The notes: generated by a model from the sequence alone, not told the origin. A stretch of 63,127 nt of DNA from an uncultured Bacteroidales bacterium (GCA_937914945.1 CALGJF010000025.1:1-63127); one strand, 5' to 3'; numbered from the stretch's first letter, positions 27,242 to 35,811 are shown. A program made the numbers and translations.

Positions 27242-27272
27242 GGTTACTTTTTTGCTGTCCGTCTCATAAAGG
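27242..27272 (+). promoter_or_regulatory. GGTTACTTTTTT...CGTCTCATA motif, copy 2 (candidate ECF promoter)
   Basis: GGTTACTTTTTT at 27242-27253 is followed by CGTCTCATAA at 27260-27269 and a TTAAAA stretch. A GTTAC/-35-like and CGTC/-10-like pair is typical of ECF-sigma promoters. It sits 53 bases before a sigma-factor gene, so autoregulation is plausible. The spacing between the two boxes (12 bases) is shorter than usual. Confidence 0.4.
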
Positions 27273-27294
27273 TTAAAAAACAAAATAAACCGAT

Positions 27295-27867
27295 ATGAGA
27301 AATATTAGCAGCAACATCTGGAAAAAAATAAGCGATGCGGAATATATCGCCGGATTGAAGAGTGGTGATAACCATGTTACCGAGGCATTCTTTTATGGGC
27401 TTTGTAACTATATGCTCAACGATATCAAGTATTCGTTGATGGATGGTAAAGTGGATTATGACGAGTTGGTGAACGAATTCTTTATATACTTGTCAAAAGA
27501 TAATTGGCACAAACTTGATACCTTTGCCGGTATAAACGGTTGCAGTTTTTACTCTTGGGTAACACGTATTACATGGCGCTTTTTCCTTAAACAGCGCGAA
27601 GCTCTCTTTGGCAAGGCCTCCCTTGATATAAACGACGTGCAGATAGGTAACATGGTGGATAATCTTAGCACAGAGATTGCCATGGATGTGAATACGACAT
27701 TTGATAAAATGCCAAACAAACGATATGTTCAAGTGCTGCAGTGGATGTTGGTCGATGGATATGATGCCGACGAGGTGGCAGACATGCTTGGCACATCGGC
27801 CGCCAATGTGTATAACATAAAACACCGGGCTATCGTGCAGTTTACCGAGATTTATAATGCTTGTTGA
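27295..27867 (+). CDS. ECF-like sigma-70 family factor
   Basis: This 190-residue protein has a region 2-like half (about 15-105; DYDELVNEFFIYLSKDNWHKL and FYSWVTRITWRFFLK) and a region 4 helix-turn-helix near 145-180 (VLQWMLVDGYDADEVADMLGTSAANVYNIKHRA, read in parts). No anti-sigma gene follows directly; a 58-codon ORF and unknown proteins do. It may cooperate with the first ECF factor or control its own small unit through the GGTTAC motif upstream. Confidence 0.8.
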   Translation: MRNISSNIWKKISDAEYIAGLKSGDNHVTEAFFYGLCNYMLNDIKYSLMDGKVDYDELVNEFFIYLSKDNWHKLDTFAGINGCSFYSWVTRITWRFFLKQREALFGKASLDINDVQIGNMVDNLSTEIAMDVNTTFDKMPNKRYVQVLQWMLVDGYDADEVADMLGTSAANVYNIKHRAIVQFTEIYNAC

Positions 27868-27922
27868 TAGAAATGGCGTTTTCCGCGACTCTTTGTAGGC
27901 AAATTATAAATCATAATCAAGC

Positions 27923-28099
27923 ATGGAGTTGAAAAATAAGCGTACAAAGAGATGTGTTGGGGAACCGGTGTTGAATTTTATTTCGGGTGAAACCAATACG
28001 CCGTCGGCAAAAAGACTCACAAAAGGTATATGCAGCGTCCAAGCTCTTTGGCTGTTGGCCAAGATGAGCAAAACCATAAAAATGGGCGGGAGCGAGTAA
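27923..28099 (+). CDS. Possible small basic protein (58 aa)
   Basis: An ATG-started frame of 58 codons follows the sigma-factor gene by 55 bases. The product is Lys-rich, without a signal peptide or recognisable motif. Its position in an otherwise tightly packed strand gives it some support, but it could be chance. The opposite-strand frame over the same bases is no better. Confidence 0.35.
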   Translation: MELKNKRTKRCVGEPVLNFISGETNTPSAKRLTKGICSVQALWLLAKMSKTIKMGGSE

Positions 28100-28160
28100 T
28101 TGTCAGCTCTATCGCGCATAGATTAGATATCCCGATGTTTAATTAAAATAGATATTGTTT

Positions 28161-28721
28161 ATGAGTATTATTAACGAGAAACAGGACATTCCCGCTGCCA
28201 GGAGAAGTTGCGATGAGAAACTGTTTTTGGATTTATCTGAAACGGATTTTGCAAATAATGGTTATAGTGTGAGCGAGTTGGGCAGTGGTATTTGTGCCCT
28301 TGAACAATCTATATGCGGATGGTGGAAACAGCGTTATCTTATTGACAAAAATAATTGCCGGGCTTTTGAAATAATGGACGAGAATATGAGGCTTATGTTT
28401 GTATCAAAAGACGATATCGATTGGGAAAGCATTGCCCAACTGCCCGAAAGTATTAGAATGAGAGCAAATGCATTGTCTGCCCGATTCCCGAGCTTTATAC
28501 ATGGTTTTAAGAATGGTGTTGCGTTGGTATCTTGGCAACTGAACCCCGAGGGGCGTTATTACATGGACGAAGACGGCTATGGCATGACATCGGATGATGA
28601 GGTTACTATATATGGCTTTATAGATACCTGTATGAATGTACTTGTGAAGTTTCGTTATATTAATGATGATTGGACACTCTTGAATAAGATGCGCGATGAA
28701 GCACAAAGTAAACTAAAATAA
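28161..28721 (+). CDS. Hypothetical protein (186 aa)
   Basis: I use the ATG at 28161. The product is soluble and acidic, with several Trp residues (GWWKQRY near 52-58, DWES near 80) and a C-terminal region rich in aromatic residues (YYMDEDGYGM, VLVKFRYINDDWTLL). It has no signal peptide or transmembrane helix. I do not recognise the family. It is 10 bases upstream of the exported helical protein and is likely co-transcribed with it. Confidence 0.65.
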   Translation: MSIINEKQDIPAARRSCDEKLFLDLSETDFANNGYSVSELGSGICALEQSICGWWKQRYLIDKNNCRAFEIMDENMRLMFVSKDDIDWESIAQLPESIRMRANALSARFPSFIHGFKNGVALVSWQLNPEGRYYMDEDGYGMTSDDEVTIYGFIDTCMNVLVKFRYINDDWTLLNKMRDEAQSKLK

Positions 28722-28731
28722 ACAGCATATA

Positions 28732-29088
28732 ATGAATAGAGTTATCCTGATAATTACAATTATCTTTGTTTCCGTTCTAAGCACTGCGGCTCAGAGTGAT
28801 TACGATATGAGGAAGGCTCAGAGCTATCAACGTGAAGCGGAGTATTACCGAAAGAAGGCCGATGGTCATCGTCGCGAGGCCGCTTACTACCTAAAGAGGG
28901 CAGAGCAATATCGGAGTGATGCCGCTTATTATACAAAGCGGGGTGATTTGGAACGGGCAAAGAGGTGTTCTGGCTATGCAGATAATGAGGTAGATAAATA
29001 TAAAACACAATTGCAATATGCAGCCAGGGCCGATGATAGGGCTGCTCTGTACTTGAGATGGGCAGCTGATGCTCTAAAGAAAAAATAG
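28732..29088 (+). CDS. Exported helical repeat protein
   Basis: The 118-residue protein has a signal peptide (VILIITIIFVSVLSTAAQS) and then a continuous charged helix built from a repeating pattern of about 14 residues: EAEYYRKKADGHRR, EAAYYLKRAEQYRS, DAAYYTKRGDLERA. The Tyr-Tyr pairs recur at fixed spacing. It would be a periplasmic helical rod or bundle. Function is unknown. It is the last gene before the terminator at 29245. Confidence 0.7.
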   Translation: MNRVILIITIIFVSVLSTAAQSDYDMRKAQSYQREAEYYRKKADGHRREAAYYLKRAEQYRSDAAYYTKRGDLERAKRCSGYADNEVDKYKTQLQYAARADDRAALYLRWAADALKKK

Positions 29089-29244
29089 AATATAAATGAA
29101 AAAAGTTGTGCGGCATTGTTTCATCGCATCGGTTATAAAATATGACTACGCTGTTTGAAACTGATGCCGACCGTTTTTTGTGGCGCAAATGATATATAAT
29201 TTCCAATAGTATTATATTTATTATGCACCTATCGGGCGTTATAA

Positions 29245-29280
29245 AAGAGCCTTTTCTCATGCAAAGAGAAAGGGCTCTTA
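29245..29280 (+). terminator. Rho-independent terminator
   Basis: AAGAGCCTTTTCTC (29245-29258) pairs with GAGAAAGGGCTCTT (29266-29279) with one G-U pair and a 7-base loop, followed by ATTATT. It closes region B just before the second recombinase gene. Confidence 0.75.
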
Positions 29281-29311
29281 TTATTGTAACTAATGCTTAA
29301 TTGAGTGTATT

Positions 29312-30514
29312 ATGGTATCTGTAAAATTAAAGTTCAGGCCCTCGTCGGTCAATGGTAAAAAGGGTAGGCTTTACTACCAAGTTATTTGTATGAGTAAAGT
29401 CAGACAGATTGCAACGAATTTCAAAATTACTGAAAGTGAATGGAACTCCGATTTGGAGTGTGTAGTCATTGGCGCGGATGATTCTCGTGCCGATTATTTA
29501 CATCATGTGCAAAATCGCATAGAATGCGACAAAAGGCGTTTCATGCGTGTGATTAACAAATTTTCTGTTTCCAATGTGCCATTTACCGTGGATGCACTTG
29601 TGAATGAATTCAACAAACAGTCATCAGGTATTACGTTCTTCTCGTACATGGAACATTTGATAGCTCAATTTTGGACGCATGGACAATTCCGTACAAGTGA
29701 AACATACCGTGCTACTCTTAATAGTTTCAAAAGGTTTAGAAATGGGGCCGATCTCTATTTCGATGATATAGATTCGGAAATGCTCATCTCGTATGAAAAT
29801 TATTTAAGAACAAGAGGGCTGGCACCGAATACAATATCTTTCTATATGAAACGGCTGCGTGCGGTATATAATAATGCGGTGGAAGATGGATGTGCCAATG
29901 AGAGAAATCTGTTTAAGAAGGTGTTTACATCATCGGAGAAGACGGTAAAAAGAGCTATCTCGTTGAGATTTCTTCGCAAACTGAAAGATATGGATTTAAG
30001 CTGCTCTAAAAACAGATGCTTTGCTCGGGATATGTTTCTATTCAGTTTCTATACGCGGGGCATGTCGTTTGTTGATATGGCCTATCTTCAAAAGAAAAAT
30101 CTTAAATATGATGTTTTGACATACAGACGAAAAAAAACCGGGCAATTATTGTCTGTTCATTGGGAGAATTGTATGCAGGAAATTGTAGAACGGTATTCAT
30201 CGTGCACATCCCCATATATGTTATCAATAATTAAAAATCCAACTGACAATATTCGCAAACAATATCATAACGCATTGACACTTGTAAATCATAACTTGAA
30301 AGCCATAGGGAGGGAATTAGGGTTGAACCGGCCTCTAACGATGTATGTAGCCCGCCACTCTTGGGCAAGTATCGCGCGGGATGAGGGAATACCTATAACC
30401 ATAATAAGTGAGGGTATGGGGCACGATTCGGTGAGTACCACGCAAATTTATCTTGCATCATTGGAAACACAGATTATAGATAAAGCAAATAAGAAAATAC
30501 TGAAATTGTTATGA
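29312..30514 (+). CDS. Tyrosine site-specific recombinase (candidate promoter invertase 2)
   Basis: This 400-residue recombinase is a clear paralogue of the one at 398: same length and domain order, same FYMKRLRAVYN core helix, and the same Tyr in place of the first box II His. Catalytic residues are Arg249 (YTRGMSF), Lys275 (RRKKTG), Arg348 (ARHSW), His371 (GMGH) and Tyr380 (TTQIYLA). It is preceded by a terminator and followed by a palindromic terminator and then a segment with 17-bp inverted repeats containing a promoter. As for the first copy, the context points to local DNA inversion. Confidence 0.93.
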   Translation: MVSVKLKFRPSSVNGKKGRLYYQVICMSKVRQIATNFKITESEWNSDLECVVIGADDSRADYLHHVQNRIECDKRRFMRVINKFSVSNVPFTVDALVNEFNKQSSGITFFSYMEHLIAQFWTHGQFRTSETYRATLNSFKRFRNGADLYFDDIDSEMLISYENYLRTRGLAPNTISFYMKRLRAVYNNAVEDGCANERNLFKKVFTSSEKTVKRAISLRFLRKLKDMDLSCSKNRCFARDMFLFSFYTRGMSFVDMAYLQKKNLKYDVLTYRRKKTGQLLSVHWENCMQEIVERYSSCTSPYMLSIIKNPTDNIRKQYHNALTLVNHNLKAIGRELGLNRPLTMYVARHSWASIARDEGIPITIISEGMGHDSVSTTQIYLASLETQIIDKANKKILKLL

Positions 30515-30529
30515 ATGTGATAACAACTG

Positions 30530-30557
30530 CAGGAGCTCCCCGGGGAGCTCCTGTTTT
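30530..30557 (+). terminator. Terminator of the second recombinase gene
   Basis: A perfect palindrome with 12-base arms (CAGGAGCTCCCC and GGGGAGCTCCTG, 30530-30553) is followed by TTTT. It would isolate the recombinase transcript from the invertible segment. Its CAGGAG/CTCCTG ends resemble the arms of the inverted repeats 44 bases downstream, which may be coincidence. Confidence 0.65.
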
Positions 30558-30596
30558 ATAACCACAAGAACAAATATATGCCGCTTGGAATAGCCT

Positions 30597-30795
30597 ATCT
30601 CCTGGCAGGAGATGGTGCTATTTTTGCAAAATTATGTAAAATATCCTTTCAGCAAACATTTTCAAGAAATATTTTCTCACTCTTTCTCAAAAAAACTAAA
30701 AAAGCATCGTAATAGCTATCTATTATTTCAAAGTTTAGTAGCAAATTATTGTAGAACAAGATGATATCTATTTGATAGATCTCCTGCCAGGAGAT
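30597..30795. promoter_or_regulatory. Putative invertible promoter segment 2 with 17-bp inverted repeats
   Basis: ATCTCCTGGCAGGAGAT (30597-30613) and ATCTCCTGCCAGGAGAT (30779-30795) are perfect reverse complements bracketing 165 bp. Each is an 8-base palindrome around one central base (G left, C right), which fits a recombinase crossover site. The segment lies between the recombinase and the operon starting at 30857. The best internal promoter points left, so this copy appears OFF for the operon. Confidence 0.8.
30627..30656 (-). promoter_or_regulatory. Leftward promoter inside invertible segment 2
   Basis: On the minus strand TAATTTTG (30634-30627) matches the TAnnTTTG -7 box, and TTTG (30656-30653) lies 18 bases upstream as a -33 box. 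If the segment inverted, the -7 box would lie at about 30758-30765 reading right, 13 bases before the right repeat and about 90 bases before the first operon gene. In segment 1 the -7 box lies 10 bases before the right repeat. Confidence 0.6.
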
Positions 30796-30856
30796 GCATG
30801 TTGTATTGTGTATAATACTTCGTAATGTTAAATGATTTTTAGATTTCAATTCAAAT

Positions 30857-31222
30857 ATGGCTAAGTGGGACAATAGAGATACAGCGGAATTTAAGGCCGA
30901 TGAGACTGCGTTTTATAGCGAATGTCAGAGTTATACATCAAGAATAGAGGAGTGTAGAAAAACACAAGATAATACTTATTTGCCCGACAAAGAAAGAGAC
31001 GAAGCTCGCGAGATGAAAAAGAATCTCGAAAATGAAAGGCAGATGCTTATTGATGATTGGAAAGAGAAGTATGGGCAGTACGATGAGGATAAAGCACGTA
31101 GAACCAGAATCGATGGTAGCAAGGTTGTAGGCGGATATGGTAATTATTGGGCTATATTGGCTGAACAAGAAAGAGAAAATGCAGAGTGTGAGTGCGACGA
31201 GGAAGAAGATTATGGTATGTAA
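30857..31222 (+). CDS. Small charged protein with acidic C-terminal tail
   Basis: The 121-residue protein is highly charged and helical (IEECRKTQDN, DEAREMKKNLENERQMLIDD) and ends in a very acidic tail, ECECDEEEDYGM. It has no membrane segment. It is the first gene of operon C, 12 bases before the VirD4-like ATPase gene. The protein at 33869 on the other side of that gene has the same style, with an acidic tail ending in EDYQM. The pair could be substrates or adaptors of the ATPase. Confidence 0.7.
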   Translation: MAKWDNRDTAEFKADETAFYSECQSYTSRIEECRKTQDNTYLPDKERDEAREMKKNLENERQMLIDDWKEKYGQYDEDKARRTRIDGSKVVGGYGNYWAILAEQERENAECECDEEEDYGM

Positions 31223-31234
31223 TTTGTAAATGCC

Positions 31235-33847
31235 ATGGGTGAAACTTTTATAAATTTATTCATCGCGTTGTTGTCCTGGATATTCTCAGGAGTGGTTTCT
31301 GTTGCAAAATTTCTCTTTGGCTTACTTGCAAAATTATTTTCAGCAGGAAATAATGCTCGACAGCAGAAGTCTATAATAAAGATTAGGGATACCATATATC
31401 AGGCACACAAGGATAATGAGACCATGTTGCAAATGATAAATCGAATAATGAAGAGCCTGCCGAATAGTATTGATGTAAATGACAGAACCTCTTTAGATGA
31501 CCAACTTGCATATTGTAATCAAAAACATCCCTCTCTGACTCAAGCCAAGGATAATATAACCAGCGACCTAAGCAGTGGCGTTCCTGCGAATGCCGGCGAT
31601 TTGATACGAAAATACAAATTTGTTATGCAGGAGATTGCAAGTATTCACTATGCAATGTCTTACGATAGCCTTGATGCCATCTCAAAAAAGTATCAAGGTG
31701 ATACCTATTTTGTTAATTCGCTGCTGACATTTTCAAGAGTAAATAATTTAAGGCAGACAGATAAATGCTGGGAGTATGATATGAATAATATTCATTACAA
31801 ACTCACCTTGAACGAAGGTGCGCACGAGGTTGTGATAACCGCATTGCCACAGGATGCCATTTTTTTCGAGGATAAGCCGGGGCGTGTATTCCCCGCACCA
31901 GCTCCAAATACTTCGCATGCTCCGTTGTATTTCAACACCGACCACAAATTGGAATATACATCGGTGCGCAAGATATCGGAAATAACTCATTACGATGTGT
32001 ATGAGTATTTTGAAACGGTACATCGATTGATGAAAAACAAGCATATCAATCAATATGCGGGCAAGGCTGTTCTGACACGTGGCAATGCCGAGGATATAGA
32101 GGATAATTGTCAGGAGTTTTTTGTAAAAGGTAGCCTCAGGCAAGTGGCGCCGCCTCCTGTGGAATATCTGACAGACGAGGAAAAAATGCCTAACGGTCGT
32201 CAACGTTGGGCACAATTGCCCGATTTGGCCAAAGCCGGTATGCTCTCCCAGAAGGGCTTCGTAATAGGTAAAATGGGCTATGGCTCGTTTATATATACGG
32301 GTGATTACAGCGGGCACATCCTAACGATTGCCTCAACAGGCAGTGGAAAGGGTGTAGGTGTTGTTATTCCCAATCTGTTGCGCCACAAGGGGTCGGCAAT
32401 AGTACTTGATCCCAAGGGCGAGAATTACATTGTTACGGCGCAGCAGCGCGGCAGGCTTGGTAATAAGGTATATTATTTCGACCCGTGGAATGTTATGAGC
32501 TGTTACCCCGGTGTCAATCATGCAAATACGATAAAAGCCCGTATTAATCCTTTTGATTATTTGAAGGTTGATGACCCCGATTTTATTGATAATGCAAGGG
32601 CGTTGGCCTCCAGCCTGATAGTAAGAGACGACCCAAGTGGCTCATTCTTTTATAATGAGTCCGAAACCTTTTTGTTCCGCTTGATTGTATCGGTGTGTGT
32701 CAGATATCCTATGGGCAGCCCCGACAGAAATATATCTACCGTTCGAAATCTGCTCGTCTTGCCGCCATTTGATTCGGCTATCAGCTTGTCAGAATGGGTG
32801 TCAAACGAGATTATAGTGAATTCGAAAATACCGAATAGTCTTAAAATGATACCGGGAGAGTTGTTGTCGTGGCTGGCTCTGAATAAGAAAGGAAAGGCTT
32901 CGGCGTTCACCAATACATACAGCTTTGTTTTGCAGGCAACAGACTTTATTACAAATCAAGGGGTTGCCGAGTCTCTGAAAACATCCAATATGGATATGAT
33001 GCAACTAAAGACAAACCCGCAAACATTGTATCTTATAATGGATTTGAAACGATTGACAATGAATAGTGCTGTTTATAAGCCTTTCATTCGTTTTATTGTA
33101 ACTACTGCAATGTTAGGTGCATCAGTTAGAGTCGGAAGCGTTAACAAGCCCAAAGATCGTGTTTTATTCTTGCTGGATGAAATTGCACAATTGGGAAATC
33201 TTCAGTACCTCCCACAAATGCTTTCTATATATGCAGGAATGGGTATCACAGTATGGACCATATGGCAAGATATAGCTCAAATTCAAAAGAACTACGACAA
33301 AGAATGGTCATCTATTGTAAATAACTGTGCTGTCCAGCAATACTTTGGTGTAAATGATAATGATACAGCAGAGAATGTATCCAAGAAAGCGGGTAAAACA
33401 ACCGTATATAAGAAAACCATAAGTGTTACAGACCAAGTAAGCGGTGGCGAATCAACAACGGAAAGTGAAGGCACTTCTGTTGCACGCGGAACAAGCAATA
33501 CCCGTGGAACCAATACCGGATATTCATACCAAGGATTCAATTATACATCATCGGGTGGGAGCAGCGAGAGCTTTACCGATAATGAAACTTTTACCAGCAA
33601 TATAAACTTCTCTAAGTCGATACAGGTTGGTTGGTCAAAGAGTAAGGGGGAATCTGTGGTACAAGAGGTTATAGACCTTATTGCTCCCCATGAAGTAGCG
33701 AAAACCAATACACAGGGTGTAGATGCACAGTTAGTATTCTATCAAGGTAAATTGGCATACCCTATATTAAGTGGAAAAATCAAGTATTTCTCCGACTTGG
33801 AATATATTAATGAGCATGAAGAGAATCTTACCCGTGAAAGAAATTAA
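31235..33847 (+). CDS. VirD4/TraG-like (type IV coupling protein-like) ATPase
   Basis: The 870-residue protein has a hydrophobic N-terminal membrane segment (about 3-38), a specific N-terminal domain, and a TraG/VirD4-type RecA-fold ATPase: Walker A ASTGSGKG near 367, LDPKGEN near 390, Walker B VLFLLDEIAQLG near 641-652, then the characteristic TIWQDIAQIQKNY and NNCAVQQYFG segments. A Ser/Thr/Gly-rich low-complexity stretch lies near 735-800. Coupling proteins are hexameric pumps that move DNA or protein substrates into secretion channels. No relaxase or other conjugation gene is nearby, so this is an orphan relative with another cargo or role, lying within a chaperone/GTPase operon. Confidence 0.88.
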   Translation: MGETFINLFIALLSWIFSGVVSVAKFLFGLLAKLFSAGNNARQQKSIIKIRDTIYQAHKDNETMLQMINRIMKSLPNSIDVNDRTSLDDQLAYCNQKHPSLTQAKDNITSDLSSGVPANAGDLIRKYKFVMQEIASIHYAMSYDSLDAISKKYQGDTYFVNSLLTFSRVNNLRQTDKCWEYDMNNIHYKLTLNEGAHEVVITALPQDAIFFEDKPGRVFPAPAPNTSHAPLYFNTDHKLEYTSVRKISEITHYDVYEYFETVHRLMKNKHINQYAGKAVLTRGNAEDIEDNCQEFFVKGSLRQVAPPPVEYLTDEEKMPNGRQRWAQLPDLAKAGMLSQKGFVIGKMGYGSFIYTGDYSGHILTIASTGSGKGVGVVIPNLLRHKGSAIVLDPKGENYIVTAQQRGRLGNKVYYFDPWNVMSCYPGVNHANTIKARINPFDYLKVDDPDFIDNARALASSLIVRDDPSGSFFYNESETFLFRLIVSVCVRYPMGSPDRNISTVRNLLVLPPFDSAISLSEWVSNEIIVNSKIPNSLKMIPGELLSWLALNKKGKASAFTNTYSFVLQATDFITNQGVAESLKTSNMDMMQLKTNPQTLYLIMDLKRLTMNSAVYKPFIRFIVTTAMLGASVRVGSVNKPKDRVLFLLDEIAQLGNLQYLPQMLSIYAGMGITVWTIWQDIAQIQKNYDKEWSSIVNNCAVQQYFGVNDNDTAENVSKKAGKTTVYKKTISVTDQVSGGESTTESEGTSVARGTSNTRGTNTGYSYQGFNYTSSGGSSESFTDNETFTSNINFSKSIQVGWSKSKGESVVQEVIDLIAPHEVAKTNTQGVDAQLVFYQGKLAYPILSGKIKYFSDLEYINEHEENLTRERN

Positions 33848-33868
33848 TAACTTTAAATTTATTGGATT

Positions 33869-34180
33869 ATGTCAAAAGCAGATGATTTGAGAAATGAACG
33901 TGATGCCAAATTGGATAAGGCTGAACACGACTATCGTAGCCATCAGGATGCTATAGCTGAAGAAAAAGAGAATGTGAAAAGCCAAGCCCAGGAAAAAAGT
34001 GCAAGAGGCGAGAATTGTGATGCCGAAATGGAACGCTATAATGAGCTGGATCGTCAGGAGGGCGCAAACTATGAGAATTATAAGTCTCAGCGCGAGGAGA
34101 TCTATGCTGAATATGAAGGTTCTATTCAAGAGGCTGAACAACAGGAGGAGGCAGAGCAGGATGAAGATTATCAGATGTAA
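33869..34180 (+). CDS. Small charged coiled-coil protein with acidic tail
   Basis: The 103-residue protein is almost wholly charged helix (LRNERDAKLDKAEHDYRSHQ, SQREEIYAEYEGSIQEAEQQ) and ends EQDEDYQM. It follows the VirD4-like gene by 21 bases and overlaps the DA1-like gene by one base (TAATG). Like the protein at 30857, it has an acidic terminal tail ending in Met, which suggests a shared interaction. Function unknown. Confidence 0.7.
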   Translation: MSKADDLRNERDAKLDKAEHDYRSHQDAIAEEKENVKSQAQEKSARGENCDAEMERYNELDRQEGANYENYKSQREEIYAEYEGSIQEAEQQEEAEQDEDYQM

Positions 34181-34914
34181 TGAAGTGCTTGGTTTGTAAT
34201 AGTGCAATAAATGGTCAATATTATCAGGATTACTGGGGAAATAAAGTCTGCCGTAGCCATATTGACAATAACGAGGTTACATTCTGTGCTTCGTGCGGCT
34301 CCTTTGTGCCTGTATGTGATAGTACCGGCGATGGGCGCTCTTTGTGCAAATCCTGCATGGCAAGCGTAATCTCTAATGCCGAGCAGGTAAATAAACTTAA
34401 AAGGTATGTGTTGCGCCAATTAATGGATATCGGGGTGCTGTTCAATGACAAGTTTCTCGATTCTGTGGATATAGATATAGTATCGCCGCAGAAAATGGCC
34501 GAAATTAGAAAACAGCCCATTAATTTCCAAAACAAAGGCCTCACCCAAACTCAGTCTCGTAATACCATTGGAGGGCGGTTGTTTGGATGTAAAGACAAAC
34601 ACGAACATCATATATATATGTTGTCATACTTGCCTAAAATTGAGTTTGCCGCAACCCTGGCTCATGAGGTTTTGCATATATGGCAAATTGAAAATGGAAT
34701 ACAACTCCCGCCATTGAAATGCGAAGGCTTGTGTAATATCGGTTCATATCTGATATACGAAAACATGAGTGCCCAAAAAGCTCCTTATTATAGAAAAAGC
34801 CTCATGGAGAGCCCCGATCCCATTTATGGAGATGGGTTCAGGCTTGTTTATAGTATATACGAGCAATGTGGTGCCGAAGAACTATTTGAGATTGCAAAAA
34901 ACAACAAACTTTAA
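34180..34914 (+). CDS. LIM-domain plus DA1-like zinc peptidase
   Basis: The 244-residue protein begins with a Cys/His-rich LIM-like double zinc finger (CLVC, CRSH, CASCG, CKSC within residues 3-66). The C-terminal half carries a zinc-peptidase motif HEVLH near 162-166 (LAHEVLHIWQIENGI) and a downstream CEGLCN near 182-187 whose Glu is the likely third ligand. LIM followed by this HExxH domain is the layout of DA1, which in plants is a ubiquitin-activated peptidase. The bacterial substrate is unknown. The one-base overlap with the previous gene indicates translational coupling. Confidence 0.78.
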   Translation: MKCLVCNSAINGQYYQDYWGNKVCRSHIDNNEVTFCASCGSFVPVCDSTGDGRSLCKSCMASVISNAEQVNKLKRYVLRQLMDIGVLFNDKFLDSVDIDIVSPQKMAEIRKQPINFQNKGLTQTQSRNTIGGRLFGCKDKHEHHIYMLSYLPKIEFAATLAHEVLHIWQIENGIQLPPLKCEGLCNIGSYLIYENMSAQKAPYYRKSLMESPDPIYGDGFRLVYSIYEQCGAEELFEIAKNNKL

Positions 34915-34925
34915 TTATTACCACT

Positions 34926-35771
34926 ATGGATAACACTAAAGAATTTGAAGACTTTGATATTGAAGTAAATGAAGTATCTCAGTCTAATGTTGAGGAGGTT
35001 CACGAGGAAACTCACGTTGAGACAGTTGTAGCCGATGAACCGGCGGAGTGCGATAATGCTACCGATGTCGATGCTACCGATGAATCGGTGGTGTGTGATA
35101 ATGCTACCGATACAAAGGAACCGGCGACAATTGAGGGGGCAGAACCGCAGTCCGAGGAATCGGCTGTATCCAACGAATTAATCAATATGCTTCTTGAGCG
35201 TATTGAAAATCTAACCCAACAAAATGAGTTGTTGCATGATAAGTTTGATGCTAAGATATCTGACGATAAGCATAAAGCGCAGTTATTCGACAAAATGTAT
35301 GACGAATTAGCGAGTTACAAAAAAGACTTGTATGCAAAATTAGTAGGTCCATTTATAAATGAAACAATTTCTCTATTAGACGACTACGAAAGATTGGTCG
35401 ATAAAATTGATTCTATAGATAAAGAAAGGCTTGTTAAGTACGTTAAAGGGATTCCTGATGACTTAGAGAATCTACTTGATAACAATGGAGTAGAAAGATA
35501 TTGCGATGATACTGAAAAGTTCAATCCCAAAACTCAACGAGTTGTAAAAACCATCTTCACAGGTGATATAGGGTTGGATAATATAATTGCTGAGCGAATC
35601 CGTAAAGGATATAGATGGAATGGAGTTATGTTAAAACCAGAGATGGTAAAGATTTTCAAATTCAAAGAGGGGTATATTGAACCTATTAAATCAGATAAGG
35701 ATAATTGTAACCTGTCTGAATTCACACCTCCAGCACCAGAAACTGAGGAAACGACAGCAACTCAAGAATAA
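34926..35771 (+). CDS. GrpE-like nucleotide exchange factor
   Basis: This 281-residue protein has an acidic, repetitive N-terminal extension (about 1-85, with CDNATD twice), a long coiled-coil helix (about 85-130), a four-helix segment, and a C-terminal beta domain with IAERIRKGYRWNGVMLKPEM. That segment matches the GrpE signature in which a GY..-..LRPA.V motif contacts Hsp70. It lies 40 bases upstream of a DnaK-like gene, as expected for an Hsp70 co-chaperone. It is clearly not the housekeeping GrpE, being longer at the N-terminus and divergent. It likely serves the two DnaK-like proteins that follow. Confidence 0.75.
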   Translation: MDNTKEFEDFDIEVNEVSQSNVEEVHEETHVETVVADEPAECDNATDVDATDESVVCDNATDTKEPATIEGAEPQSEESAVSNELINMLLERIENLTQQNELLHDKFDAKISDDKHKAQLFDKMYDELASYKKDLYAKLVGPFINETISLLDDYERLVDKIDSIDKERLVKYVKGIPDDLENLLDNNGVERYCDDTEKFNPKTQRVVKTIFTGDIGLDNIIAERIRKGYRWNGVMLKPEMVKIFKFKEGYIEPIKSDKDNCNLSEFTPPAPETEETTATQE

Positions 35772-35811
35772 TAAGTTATTAATTTTTTAAACAAATAATT
35801 TTAGAACTGTT

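Noticed and set aside
30619..30626. Rightward TATTTTTG box in invertible segment 2
   Set aside because: It matches the -7 consensus but has no TTTG or TTG at a suitable distance upstream, while the leftward box has one.
31235..33847. Conjugative transposon based on the VirD4-like gene and recombinases
   Set aside because: No relaxase, mating-channel or mobilisation genes and no element ends were found; both recombinases sit beside short inverted repeats with promoters instead.
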